DNA of 64,000 nt from Taeniopygia guttata (GCF_048771995.1 NC_133027.1:11962001-12026000); one strand, 5' to 3'; shown: positions 26,481 to 38,900, numbered from the stretch's first letter. Numbers and translations: made by a program. The notes: generated by a model not told the origin, from the sequence alone.

Positions 26481-27530
26481 GCCTGGCTCAGCATCCCACT
26501 CTTGTGCCGGCTGCCCTGCGACTCCTGGCAAAGGTCAGCAGTGTGTGCAGCACTCTGGGCACCGGGGCAGGGAGCCGGGCTGCTCGGCAGGCTGGAGCAC
26601 AGGGCAGCGTCCTTCAGGCACGGCGCTTGTGCCAGGGGACCATGGGCCAGCGGGAGGCAGGGACAGCTTGTCAGCTCACGGCTGCAGGAGCCAGTGCCTC
26701 ACACAGCTCTGGGAGGCAGCGCCTGCACTTCTGCACTGAGCCACAGCAAAGCTGTGACCTGCAGAGTGCTTTGCAGAAATATTCAGGGCCAGCAGGCCGG
26801 CCTGCTTCGTGCTCTCTGGCACACAGCAAGAGCTGTGCCATGCCACAGCTTGGAGCTGCTGGGAGAGAGGGAATCGGGGATGCGCCTGAGGGTTTTGCTT
26901 GAGTTGTGAACTGATTTGGAAGAGAGCAGAAATATTTCAGTAGGCAATCTGTGTTTTCTTCCTTAATTTCTCAAAGAAAGTCACAATGTGTTGCACACAG
27001 GTAGGGGGTATTGTCAAAGAAAGGCCTTATAAAATCAGGCCTTACTCTCCTAAAAATGAGCAGCTGGCCTGTTATGTCTTCTACGTACAGCTAGCTAAAT
27101 TCCCATGTGGAAAATCATGACTGCAGTTAGCACAACAAGCTCTTGTGGTAAGAAAACTGCATCTGTAATAATCAGGAAATCTGTCCAATGGGAGTCCACA
27201 AAGGAAAATTGTAAACACCTGAGTAAAAGAGAGAGTCTTAGCAAGTCCACACAAAAACACCTTCTAAGCAGTGAATTGTGTGGACAAGAAAAGAACCAGG
27301 CAATTGGAATTAAACATGAGGTCTGTGGAAACGGTATAAAAATTAGTTTTGTGAATAAAAAATTGGCTTTCTATGCATGAAAAAACTGAGTCCCAGCTGC
27401 TGTATTGACACAGCCATGTGGCTTCACTCAGCAAGAGCACTTGAAGGGTGTGTTGATGAAATGCTTGTGTTGATTCCCAGAACAGCAAGGAGAAATGTTA
27501 AGTGTATTCAATAGGGCTTAAGCTTGTGAA
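26480..27530 (+). repeat. Duplicated block D2, copy 1 (interrupted)
   Basis: GC-rich sequence from GCCTGGCTCAGCATCCC (26481) through AATCGGGGATGCGCCTGAGG (about 26870). It continues with a less conserved part to about 26990 and again after 27421. It is nearly the same as 56016-56406 plus 56678-56880. The offset between copies is about 29.5 kb. Both copies lie next to the PAK-like gene, one upstream and one downstream, which points to tandem gene duplication. Confidence 0.8.
26991..27415 (+). mobile_element. 425-bp insertion in D2 copy 1
   Basis: The paralogous copy at 56.8 kb runs straight through (GACACAGTGTGGCTTC). Here the same site is split by 425 bp flanked on both sides by ATGTG (26986-26990 and 27416-27420), a 5-bp target-site duplication. 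The insert has TATAAAAA near 27335 and AATAAA near 27353. Its ends are not a clean TG...CA, so the class is uncertain; a small LTR or a non-autonomous element is possible. Confidence 0.6.
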
Positions 27531-27737
27531 TCCCTTTAGCTTTAACAGGCAGTGCTGAACCCTGTATTGCCCCACTGCAGTGCCTAATGTGTGCAAGTGC
27601 TATTTTAGCCTTGAGAATAAAGAGAGTGGTCCTGCTAAGAACGTAGCTGGAATGCATTCAAAGGGAAGATATGTTTTTAAGAGGCTCTTGACCAGCAAAG
27701 GAGAATTTGAGGAATGGAATAGTTCCCAAATGACTGT

Positions 27738-28530
27738 GTCAGGAACCGGAGTCATGTCCGAGGCCCTGCCATATTTGATCCGTGTTTGAGCAGGTTGACA
27801 AGACAATGAAGAAAAGTGTATTGTTTAATGGGTGGGAACAGGACCCTTGAAAGAGAAACAATGTATGGGTCAATCGGTGGGCAGTTAAGGTTTGAAAGGG
27901 GAGCAATGCATAATGGAGCCGTTGTTGGCATGGCCTTGGTATCTGGACCCATCCTGGCCTCATCTCACATGCCAGCCATGTGTGAGCTGATGCTGTAACT
28001 GGGAAAATTCCACTCCTGAGCAGGAGGTATAAGGCCTGGTTCTGGGCTGGAGGGGTGAGAAGGATGAGATGCCCACCGTTTTGATCCAGGGCATGTCCTG
28101 GAAGTGCACTGCCTACCTGCCCCTGTCGCCGAACACCACACTCCATCTCCTTCTCCTGCTCAGCGGATTTTTGGGAATCCAGGGGTTGGTATTATTTGCT
28201 ACTGCAACTAATGGAATACATTTGCTTGGCAAGCCCAGTTGTGTCTTAGATTCTTTTGTGCATGAGTCTCCTCCTGAACCTGTGGCAATGACCACCAGGG
28301 ACCTACAGGATACTTCTACTCTGATGTCAATAAATTCTGAGAAATTATTTAAATATGTCAAATAATTTGGAGTAATGTTTAGCCTGTGAATTTCAGCAAA
28401 GTATTGAATATGTCTTAGTTCCATGGATACAAACTAATAAGTGAGATTGCTGGGTGTGCAGGTATTAGGGGAGTGATTCCCTATGCACCGAGTACTGAAA
28501 TAAACAAATGCCTCCTTTCCAATCCTGAGC
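27738..28530 (+). repeat. Possible LTR-derived sequence
   Basis: Starts near TGTCAGGAACCGG, has GGTATAAGGCC near 28027 and AATAAA near 28329 and again near 28500. The order fits an LTR, but I found neither inverted termini nor target-site duplications. An open + frame (28069-28365) has no recognised domain. Confidence 0.35.
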
Positions 28531-28537
28531 TGGCAGC

Positions 28538-29100
28538 AGGGAACAGGCCCTGCTCTGTAACTTTCATTTTGGCAACTTCTGTGAACAGGTAAGAAAGGTC
28601 AAAATGAAACCTCTCCCAGCTATTTGCCTCTCCTTTATCTTTTTAGGTGCCAGAACTCTGTGTCACACATGGCCTGGCTGTGTGCTGAGCAATGCAGCCC
28701 CCACAAAGCCCTTGGTTTCCCCACAAGTTGCCATGCCTTGTTCCCAGGTGTGCCCAGCTCTGGCAGGAGAAAGAGCCTGCAGCGCCGTGCCCTGCCCAGC
28801 CGGGGCTCTCTGGCACAGAGCAGCAGCAGCGCCAGCACCTTTCAATCTTCTCCTTCCTTATCTTCTCCTGGGACACAGAAGCCTCTGGAAATCAGCACCA
28901 CCAGTCGTGTTCCCAGCTCGGAGCAGCTCCTGCTGGTGGGCAGGTGCTGCCAGTTTGACTGCTTCCAAAGGGGAATAAAGGCAGAGATGTACATCCTCAG
29001 GAGCCCTGGGCGTATCCAATAAATGTGCAGATATGTGGGAGATTTGTTAGGAATTGTTTCAGCTGTTATGCCAACAGTGCCTTCTCTCCTGGTTCTGTGT
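28538..29100 (+). repeat. Duplicated block D1, copy 2
   Basis: Nearly identical to 16948-17503, including the acceptor-like TTTTTAG, the serine-rich open frame and the CCAATAAATG signal near 29018. After the LTR that splits it at about 29103-29520, alignment with copy 1 briefly resumes (GTGCAATGCTTTGGGCC against GTGAATGCCTTGGGCCC). Confidence 0.75.
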
Positions 29101-29102
29101 GC

Positions 29103-29520
29103 TATAGATGAGTAATGTAACAGTTGGCTCTCACTGTTAAGAGGTAGATATTATGTGGATATAAAAATGTATAGTGATGTTATTGTAATATAGGCTCCCA
29201 TAGTCCTATTTCCCCTCCCCCTTGCAATAGCCTTGGTAGTCAGGGCTTTTGGGGAGGGCCGGCTTGTGACCAGGAGGTGTGGTGTAACAACACCTGACCT
29301 CCAGTCAAGATGTAAGAAAGAAATCTCCACCAGTGGATGGCAAAACTTTGACAAAACTTTGGCGGGATGAAGGGTATAAAAGGCAGAGCAACCATTTGAT
29401 AGATGAGCTGCTCTATGTAATGTTCATAGAGACTCCCAGTGCTGCAAGTTTTCCTTATTCAGTCCTTTGTTAAGATTTAATAAACCTTTAAATTTTTAAA
29501 AGTGAGGGTTTTTTCTCAGA
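29103..29520 (+). repeat. Solo LTR just upstream of the PAK-like gene
   Basis: About 410 bp. It contains TATAAAA at 29375-29381 in GGGTATAAAAGGCAG and AATAAA at 29479-29484. TGAG near 29109 and CTCA ending at 29518 form short inverted termini. TGTGC is found on both sides (29098-29102 and 29521-29525). The paralogous block at 17.5 kb lacks the insert, giving an empty-site comparison. Its TATA box points toward the first coding exon at 29989. Confidence 0.7.
29375..29381 (+). promoter_or_regulatory. LTR TATA box, candidate promoter of the PAK-like gene
   Basis: TATAAAA in an LTR context. Transcription would be expected to start about 25-30 bases downstream, giving a leader of roughly 580 bases before the ATG at 29989 if unspliced and if the LTR poly(A) signal at 29479 is bypassed. 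This is inference from position only. Confidence 0.35.
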
Positions 29521-29912
29521 TGTGCAATGCTTTGGGCCATTTTCTTGGTCTGGTTTCCTTTGGTTGGGTCCCATCTGAGTGCTCAGTTCGGGTACAGGCT
29601 GTAGGTGCTTGGTGCACTCCTGGAGTTACTCTTGGATCCCTTGAACAACAGGGTTTGGCCCACGAGGGGAATTTGTGCTGCTTTGTGACAGAGGAGAACT
29701 TCCCCAGCTATTTTGCGTTTGCTGTACGGAAGGTTGGTTATTGCTCTGCCTAAATTCACAGGCCAATATAGAGTGCTTGCATTGTGATGTCAGGGCATGG
29801 TTGCCATGTGGTCATGGTGGCATCAGAAGGTTGTCTTGGTGCACGGAAGGCTTCAGTGTCAGAGCAGCTCTAGGGCTCGCTCAGGGCAGGAGCATCTTCC
29901 TGCTTGAGGCGT

Positions 29913-29939
29913 TTGTCAGTGGGAGCTGCCCACTGACAA
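29913..29939. repeat. Perfect inverted repeat upstream of the kinase start codon
   Basis: TTGTCAGTGGG, a 5-base spacer AGCTG, then CCCACTGACAA: an 11-bp perfect stem ending 50 bases before the ATG at 29989. It could form a hairpin in a transcript leader. Confidence 0.7.
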
Positions 29940-29988
29940 GAGCCTTGATTTTTCTGATGTTGGAGCAAATCTGCACAGCAGTGCTACA

Positions 29989-32900
29989 ATGATTGAGAAG
30001 GTTATTGCTGTAGGTATTGGAGTTTTCGGCGTTTGTTATTCCAGCTATTTCCTCACTAACCTGACACGTAAGTAGAGGTTTTCCCTGGGTGTACCCGAAC
30101 GTGGCTTTTGTATGTCTTCCTGCTCTTTCTTAGTGCCTGAGTTATTTTGAAACAGAAAGAGCACTAGCGTGCCACTGGTTTGGTAAAGCTCCTGTCAAGG
30201 AGTTCAGCTACAAGGGGATTTCTGTAGCCACAGGGCAGCATTTGCAAGGGAACCTGCAGGGGTTCTGTTCCCTCCACAGGAGAGTCTGAGGCAGCAGAGT
30301 CTGTCATTTCCTCAGTTTGCTGGGACAAGCAAGACAGCTTTGAAAACGTAAACTGGAGACCTTCTTGGAAGGCCTTCTAACAACTCTGCAGTATTTCCCA
30401 GAATTCAGGGAAAGCTTCTTTCTTTCTACATTTTGTCATGAAAGGATTTGACTGTCTAACTTGACCCTTGACTGAGTGTTAAAATAGTGATTCCCTTTGC
30501 AAGGAAGTACAAACTCCAAAGCAGTGAGTGTCTGCTCCTGGACCCTGGAGCTGCTGCTGTGCTGTGTCACAATAGAGCTGCCACATCATAGTGGAATTTT
30601 GGGGCAGCTTTTCTGGGCAACTGTTTCCAGCAAGTTAATGAGAAATTGTGCATGCAACCAATTTAAAAAAAAAAAACAAACGTACTGTAAGGAGAGGATT
30701 TTAAAAAGATGTGTTATGTGTTTGGTAGAACAGGAGCATTGAGTGTTAGAGAACAATTTGCATTTTCTTGGTCATGTTTGTATCCATTTAATGGCTAAAC
30801 AGGCCAAAGGGTAGGCACGCCCAAGACAATTATCTGGATCTCTTGCTGGTTGTGTGAATGAAATGTGTCTCCTGGAGGGATGTGGTGAAACGGAAAATAC
30901 TCTCTGTTTGCGGTGATTGTTCTGTGGGATTCACCAGCCCAGGCAATTTTCTCACAGCGTCTGGTTCCTTTTCCCTTGCCCACTACAGGTCACCTGATGA
31001 ATGTAATCAGCGGTGCTGGTCCTAAGGTGAGTGAGAAAGGAACATTTCAGGTTTGTGCTGTTTAGCAATTGTAGAATAAGCTGTGTGCTTAGCCAGAACC
31101 AGTAGGCTGTAGAGGGCCGGGCACGGAGGCTGGAAGAAAATCCATTTTCATGCCTTCAACAACAAATACAAAGGCATAGCTGGATATTTCCTAATTTCCA
31201 ACTCAGAGCCTTGAAGACCTACAAACTCAGTTTTGCAGAGAGAACATTGCTTGATGACACCAGACAAGGATGAATACTTAAGAGAGAGCAACTTCCTGCA
31301 GAGTTGAATAAGCCCATTTTAATTGAAGTCACAGCAACTTAGATTTCTATCCCTATAAAACTTCATGATACTTCCTTAGAAGATGTGGTTGTAGAATTAG
31401 AAGGACAATTTAATGCTGTATTTGCAGTAGAACAGGCAACTTTGTGGCCGGGACGCTGTGTGGGCCAAAAGGACCCAGGGGTGCCGGCCAAGAGCAGCTG
31501 AAGGTGGGCCAGTGCCTGGCCAGGTGGCCAAGAAGGCCAAGGGCACCCTGGCCCGTGTCATCAGCAGTGGGGCAGCAGGAGCAGGGCAGTGACCGTCCCC
31601 CTGGGCTGGGCAGCGCTGCGGCCATAGCTGGGAGTGCTGTGTCCACTTTCTGCCCGATCGGTCTGCGTCTCACAGAACAGGATGGGACCCGGACTGGCTG
31701 CAGAGTTAGGATTTATTATGTCTGTATCATACAAGCAAAAAGCAAGAGACACAGAGAAACGAACATCCATGCAAATCTAGATCAAAGACAAGATGGCAGT
31801 TTATGCAAAGCCTTTTTCTACATATTCTTTGAACCAATAGCATAAAAGAAAAGTGCAGAGTCATTATACTCTAACCAGTAAGAAAAGGACCTATGTGGGT
31901 TTAACATTAACAGAAGGACTTCTATGAACCTCAAACAATATACAATAATTCATTATATAAGATTGAAACTTCTTCTATTTTTGCAAAGCATATATCTAGG
32001 ACTTTTGACATCTCAAACTATCACTAAGTTCTTGTTCTTTCTTGTTCCTTATGATAAATATAAATGTATTCACTTGGTTCTTCTTTTCCTAGCTTCCCAG
32101 GAGAAGGTTTTGAAATTTCCCAGCCTTTTTCAGCTTTGTGTCTACTTTCTGGGGCCTTTTTGCACTTTCTAAAGTTATTTACCTTTTATATATTCCTACA
32201 ATTCCCCCACTCTTTTTAAATAAACTATTTCTGACTCGTCACTTATTTATTACTTTGTGTTATATAGCTTCACTACTGCATATATTTATTCATTTAGGAA
32301 AAAATTTATAAACTTTTTATATGAAGGTACTTTGTTTTAAGCTCTATAATTTTAAGTTAAAGCATTATTAATGTTGGGTAAAGTAAGGTTTAGTATCTGT
32401 ATTAGGTTCTGATAAATTTTGGCATTTTTAAGGTCTCAATTTCAAGGTTTAATTTGTGAGTGACTTTAATTAGTTTTGGTGAGGTTTTGTGCATTGTTTG
32501 TAATTTTTCTTTTGTATTTTTCTTTTGGACAATAAAAACCTTTTTGATGAGTTTGTAATTTGTTGTGAATAATGAAGCGAATAAGGAATTAATATTAATA
32601 TTATAAAAACAAGATTTTACTTAACTTGTAAAGTTGTTTTGATTAAGGATTTAAGCTTTACTTACTGAATCAATTGTTTAACTATGTTTCTTTATTTTTA
32701 ATTGTAGATGTTAAGTTTTTGTATGTTTTTGTGAATGGATATAGAATGATTAGACAAATTTATATAACACATTCTTTTGAATTCTTTACAACTCTGTTTA
32801 TGTGTTAGAAAAGGAAATTAATGGTTGTTTGATTTTGGAGTTTGTTGGACACTGCTGACGTCAGTTCGCATGTTACTGAGTGCACTGGATGTGGTATTAG

Positions 32901-35900
32901 TTTGTTTATTTAGTTAATATTTAATCTTATCTATTTGTCTTAATGTTGTTTCTGAAGCAATTGTAGGTAAAAAGAAGCTTGTTGAAATATTTTGTGCTTT
33001 TTTTTAACAGACTGAAATTACTATTGTAATCTTTTGGGTATATATTAATAGATCTTTTTTCTTGTCTTTTTTGAAACTGTTTTAGTACTGGGTGTTATTA
33101 CAGTGAGTGTGCTAATGTTACATGGTTTGTCTTTAGGGTATGATGGAATGTTTTGCTATGTTTTATTTCTACAAATGAACTAATAACATTTTGGTAATTT
33201 CTGTGGATATTGGTTAACTTTAGATTTTTATCTACAGTGTATGAGTAATTGCACTAAAAACGTAAATTTTTATATTCATAGTAAGAGTGAATAACATTGT
33301 ATTTTGGAGAATTATATTTTTGCTAATTGTTTCTTGAAAATGTGACACAGAAATTTATTGTTCAGGAGCTAAGGATCTTTAATTCTTGGGGTTCTGAACT
33401 TCTTTTGAGGAGTTGTTTGGTCTAGAGACTTTAATCCCTTGTGGGATTGTTTCTATTAGTAATTTCACTTGGTTTGTTATTAAGTCACTTTTTTGTTAAA
33501 GGATCGTGTTATATAGGTATTGGCTAATTTTTTAGTGGTACACTAACTAACCAGGTTGAAAAAGGCTTTTTTGGATTTGAGTGAGACATACATTTGGTAT
33601 CTGATCTTGTAGCTTTGGTTAATGTGACTTAGACATTTGGTTTTGGTTGTTGTATAGGAAAATTTGCGTTATAAAAAGTAAGCAAAGTTAGAAAACATAA
33701 AGTGAACTGATTTTCTTTCATATCTTTTTTGTTGAGTTACTCTTTGTTAAAAGAATTTTCTTTATATTTTAACTTTTAAACTGCATTTTTTGGAGAGTTT
33801 AGAATGTTAATTTTTTAGAATCTAATGATAATAATAAATCCTTCTTTTTTATGTTTTTGTTAAAAGAGCTCAACGGAACAAGCTCTTTACACATTTATCA
33901 TTATCATTAAATTGAAGTTTGCAGATTCTACAGGTGACATAGGAACACTAGGCATGACTTGTAGTCCCTGTTTAGCTTAGGTTTGTGTGTTTGCTCTTTG
34001 ACTTTTGGGTTTGTTAGTGTGTTTTGGTGTGTTGTATGGTTTGACATTCTTTATTGGAATTCACTTTGCTTTTCTAGTACTTGTAGAAATACAAGTATAT
34101 TCTTTGCTTTAAGTTATTAATTGGAAAGGAAAATTGTTTCAAGGCTTTTTATTAAAACAGGAGGATTTTTTTTTTTAGTTTTGTTTGTGTGTTATTTGTA
34201 AAATGCTTAAAAGTTGGTGGATCTGGTTCTGCAAAAGAACTGTTTAAAAAATTTTTAACACATAAAGCTTTACTTAATTTTATCTGTGGCATTACTTCTG
34301 CTTCCCTCTTCTGTTGATCTAAATGTGTTTTAATGTGTGATGTGTCTTTTTAACAGTTGTTTGATTTGTGGGGGAGTGGGGAATACTAAAGGTGTGATGA
34401 ACATTTTAATTTATTAGGAATGTTGCTACTTTTTGAGATAGATATGTGGGGCTATTGTTTTCTTTTCATTTCCTGGGGTACACGTAATGAAGTAAATGTT
34501 TGTAAAAAATGTTGATAGGTACGATTACTTGTTCTCTTGTGTGGATAGAGGTAAAATCTGTACTTGATAGTGAATCTCCTGAAACCTGAATATTTTAAAA
34601 TCTCTCAAAAGAAGGGTATTTAGATATGTTTGTTATAATTGTAGATTTTATAAACTTTGTGGATTAACAGTTGTTGTAGAAACAGGGGTTTGCACAAGCT
34701 GACAGTCAGGGTAACTCTAATGATAGCTTTAGCTTGGGATTTAGAGATACGAAACAAGTGTACAAGTGCTTGTGTATTTTGATGAAAAAAGGTATGACTC
34801 AATTTTGTGTACTCAAAAATGTTTAGTAATGTGTTTGAGATAACTATGGTCCGTTTATTTGTTCTTGTATTTCTTTTTGCTAAACATCTCGGTAAAGATG
34901 AATGAGCTTTAATATGAGAAATAAAATATAGGTTAGTTCTGTGTTGTAAAATTTTATAAAGACATGAAAGCTAGCAATATAAATTATTATTACTAATATT
35001 TTTTAAAACTATTTTTTAACTTACATTAGTAACATAGGTAGAATCTGTAATTAAATTGAAAGGCTTTGAAAATAGCTGAAAAGCTTTAACAACAGCAGCT
35101 AGTTTAACTACTTGAGGAGAACTTTCTACTATTGGAATATTCGATTTCTAATTTTTTGTTGTTTGATTTAACTATACAGTTACTGATTTATGTGTTTTTC
35201 TTGACTTATTAGTGAAGAGCATTGTATTACTTAAAGGCCCTTCACTTAGCAAGGGCTTTTTTTGAAACTCAATTTTGTTTGTAATAATTTGTGACTTGGA
35301 TAATGAATGGAACAAACACCTGAAAAACTTAACAATGCATTTTCCAAATCATCTGAATTTTGTAATGTCTAATCTAAATAATCTGTATTTAAAGGTAAAT
35401 ATAGAACTGTAAAGTCTTTGCCTGTTAAGGTTAATAGTCTTGCTTTGACCTTAATTACAATTTGTGCTATTATCTCTAGGGTTGTAGAAACTGTTTTTGG
35501 AGACTTGTAGGGAAGAAAAACTTATTCTGCTATTAATAATGGACCTTTCTCAGATGGATCGCATTGGAAAATGAGGCTATAAAGTTGTAGCTTCTGTCTC
35601 AAAGCAGTCAGGAAGAAAGGTTTCTTTGGAGCATAATGATGGGCTTGTCTTCTTTGGAAAGTTTTTGTGACTTGTTATGGTGAGTTGAGCTTCAGGTGTT
35701 AAAATCTTGGGAGATTTAATGTCAAAGTTTTCTCTCAGTAGATCAAAAAGCGGAGCAAGTTCATCATTGGTAATTTTCAAAATAGGTTTCATCTTGTTAA
35801 TTTCTGTTAAAAGTTGCTGTAAATCTTGCAAAGTGTTGATGTTGACTTGAAGTTGTATCTTTTGGGGTGAAATTGTTTGTTTTGTTATCTTCTATCTTAG

Positions 35901-38900
35901 ATATTTTTAGGGTGGGTTTCTTGTATCTTAGATGTAGAAATTCTAGTTCAGTCTTTTGGATCTCAGTAACAGCGCTGTCACAAGTTTGTTTTATATTTGT
36001 CTGTGTTGGTGCTGCAATGAGTAGATCATCTATGTAGTGTAGAATCATGGATTGTGGATGCTTCTGTCAAGCTGTACACGGTACTTGTGTGACAAAATAT
36101 TGTTAAATTGTTAGAGAATTCTTCATCCCTTGTGGTAAAGATTTCTAGTGATATCTTTGCATTGGCTTTCTTTGCTTGATGACTGGAACTGAGAAGGCAA
36201 ATCTTGGGGCATCTTCAGGATGAAGTGGTATGTTGAAGAAACAGTCTTTTATATCGATGATGATGAGAGGCCGGTTTCTAGGAATTATTGATAGAGAGGG
36301 ACGTACAGCAGCTGTCTTCCTTTCAAGACTTGTAATAGTAATCATGGATTCACTTTCAAAACAAACAGTAGTTCTTCTGATCCTTGTGAGTGTTCTCATA
36401 GGTGATATTAAGTGTTAGTTATGGGCTAAAACAGGAGAGAAATTACTGAGACATCTGCACCGTATCTGGTATGCCTGTAACATAATTGTTCTACCACGAT
36501 GAGTTAGGCCACAAGTCAGTTCTGGCTGGTTTAGAACATACTTCTAAGTATGTTCTACTTAGAAGACATGTAGCATTAGAGTAGAAAACACATCTGCATC
36601 ACCTTGGTACACCGCTTGATTGGTTAACAAAGCATTTTGTTGAGTTACATTTTGTTTGATTATGTCTATAGTTAAAGCAATTGTAAAAGCAAGAGGTTTC
36701 TTAGGTTGAATTACTGTTGGGGCTTTAAGGGGAAGAGCTAATAGTTTTAGTTTTCATTGCAGTTTACTGAAATGATAACTGGAAAAATTAATAGTCTAAG
36801 ACTTGTATTGTTGTCTTTATCTATAATAATTAAAAATTCTTGTCTTTGTTGTGATTTGTTAATCAGACCTGTAGGTATACATTCATAACAGAAATTTTTC
36901 AAAAACCGTATTAATTTTGAGTTTGCTAACTCCAGTTTTGTCCTTGGAGGTAATAGGAAGCAACGTCTTGTGGTACTGGTGGTAAAGGTAGGTATTGTGT
37001 TTGGCTTTGAGGTCTCCTAGTGAAGGCTAAGGGGGAAAATTCCCTGGATTCTGGGTTGCTATTACTTGTTTCACCACGCGGTGGGTCGCGCTTTGCTTGG
37101 AGTTTAACGGTAGGGGATTACTATCTATATCGAATTTAGAATGACAATTTTTTGCATAATATTTCCCTTTTTGATATTGAGGACAAACAGAAGGTACTTC
37201 AGATTTTATTATTGGATCAGGGTAATTCTTTATCACATGACTAGGCTTCTCACATCTGAAGCAGGACTTTTTAGTAAAGGTTCATTGAACAGCAGCAAGA
37301 GTTTTTTCAATAAGTTTTGTTTGTTCTTCAATTGGTTTTTAAAATTTGTTTCTTAGTGAATAATGAGATTTAGTAATTTGCTCTCTAGGGACATTAGCTT
37401 GTACTGTAGCAAGATACTGTGGAGTGCTAATTTTACTGTAAGCTGAAAGCATTTGAGTAACAGTTGGAGGCTGTTTGGGTAATGTAGAAATAATTTTTTT
37501 GCAATCATCATTTGCATTTATAAATGCTAGGTTTTGGAGAATATAAGAATGAGCTGCTTTTTCAGGGCATTGTCTTTCCATAGCTTGTATTACTTATCTA
37601 AAAATGTACCATATAATTCATTTGTTCTTTGTGTCATGGTCAAATATGCTTTAAGAGGAGTACTTGTTGATTTGACCAAAATTAAAGTTTTTCTTGCATC
37701 TTGTTTAATATCTCTCAACACTGACCTAGGAAAAAAAATTGTGTTTCTAGTTTATCATATGACAGTTTGCTAGACAACTTACCTTCTGAAAATTTTTCAT
37801 ATGTACTACTAACATATTTTTCCTTTAAAACCTTAATAGGTATCTTCTGCTGGAGTTCTCATAACATAAATTGTGAATTAGTTAAAATCAGACTTGCTAC
37901 AACGCGACAATCAGTTGGCATGAGTTCATAAGACTAAAAAAACGCATAATTAAAATAAAGAGAGTTAATTCTGCTTTCCTTCAAACTTTGATTTCACTCT
38001 TCGATGTTATAATGTGAGAGTGATTAATACATAGGCCTACTATTATCCCTCCCATAAGAGACTGGCATGGCTAAAATTTCTTCATTTAAAAACTTAAAAT
38101 CTCTTTTTTTTCCAAAAGATATTGCCCTATCTTTTTCTAATCAGACGTTGCTACACCATGTTCTGAACTAAGCAGATTATTGTTGCAGCAACTGAGATCT
38201 GAGAGAAATCTATCTTGGTTTCTAGACACAGTTCTGGGCTTTCTGCTCAAAGAAGTCTCAGCTTGGTTCCTTAGTAGTTTATTACTATTGCAACTCTTGG
38301 TCTCAGCTTTATAAATTTTTAAATTTTCCTTAATGATTTAGATCCTGATTTTATGATCCTGATTTTGCTTATTATTTTAAAATTTCCCAACATTTCTCTA
38401 AAGTATGTCTACATTCTAAAGACTTCTTACACTTTAGAAAGTTTTTTACGCTTTTATATTCATAAACACTTGTGGGCCCCTCTGAAGCAGAAAGTCCTTG
38501 AGGGGCTGAAGCATGTGCAGAGAAGGACACAGGAGCTGGGGAAGGGTGTGGAGCGCAGGGCCAAGGAGGGGGGTGCTGAGGGAGTTTCAGCCTGGACAAT
38601 GGGAGGCTGTTGAGAGACCTTCAGGCACACTTCCATAGATCCGTACATGACAGTGCTCACCACAAGTGCCAATTCCCTGCCAAACATACCCTCACTGCAT
38701 CCCAGTGCTTTCGACGCTGGTATCGGAGAGACTCCCTGCTTATTGTTTGTTGTGTTTTTCTTTTGCTGGTTTAGTAGAGGAAAAGCCCTGTTGATTTTCT
38801 CATTATCCAACAAGCACAGATGCTTCTTCACAACGTTTCCTGCTCTTTTCCAGCACTGGATGAGATTCTGATCCAGTTGTAGGCTTTCATGTCTGCAGCA

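Larger units (their letters stand above)
31640..38467 (-). mobile_element. Old class II endogenous retrovirus in the first large intron
   Basis: Minus-strand element with a 3' LTR at 31640-32210, pol from about 33.8 to 36.4 kb and gag at about 37.0-38.35 kb. It ends abruptly at 38467 against sequence that is duplicated near 41.32 kb, so the 5' LTR is missing. The coding strand is A-rich and full of stops. Its pol resembles that of the young provirus at 58.9-62.6 kb. Confidence 0.85.
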
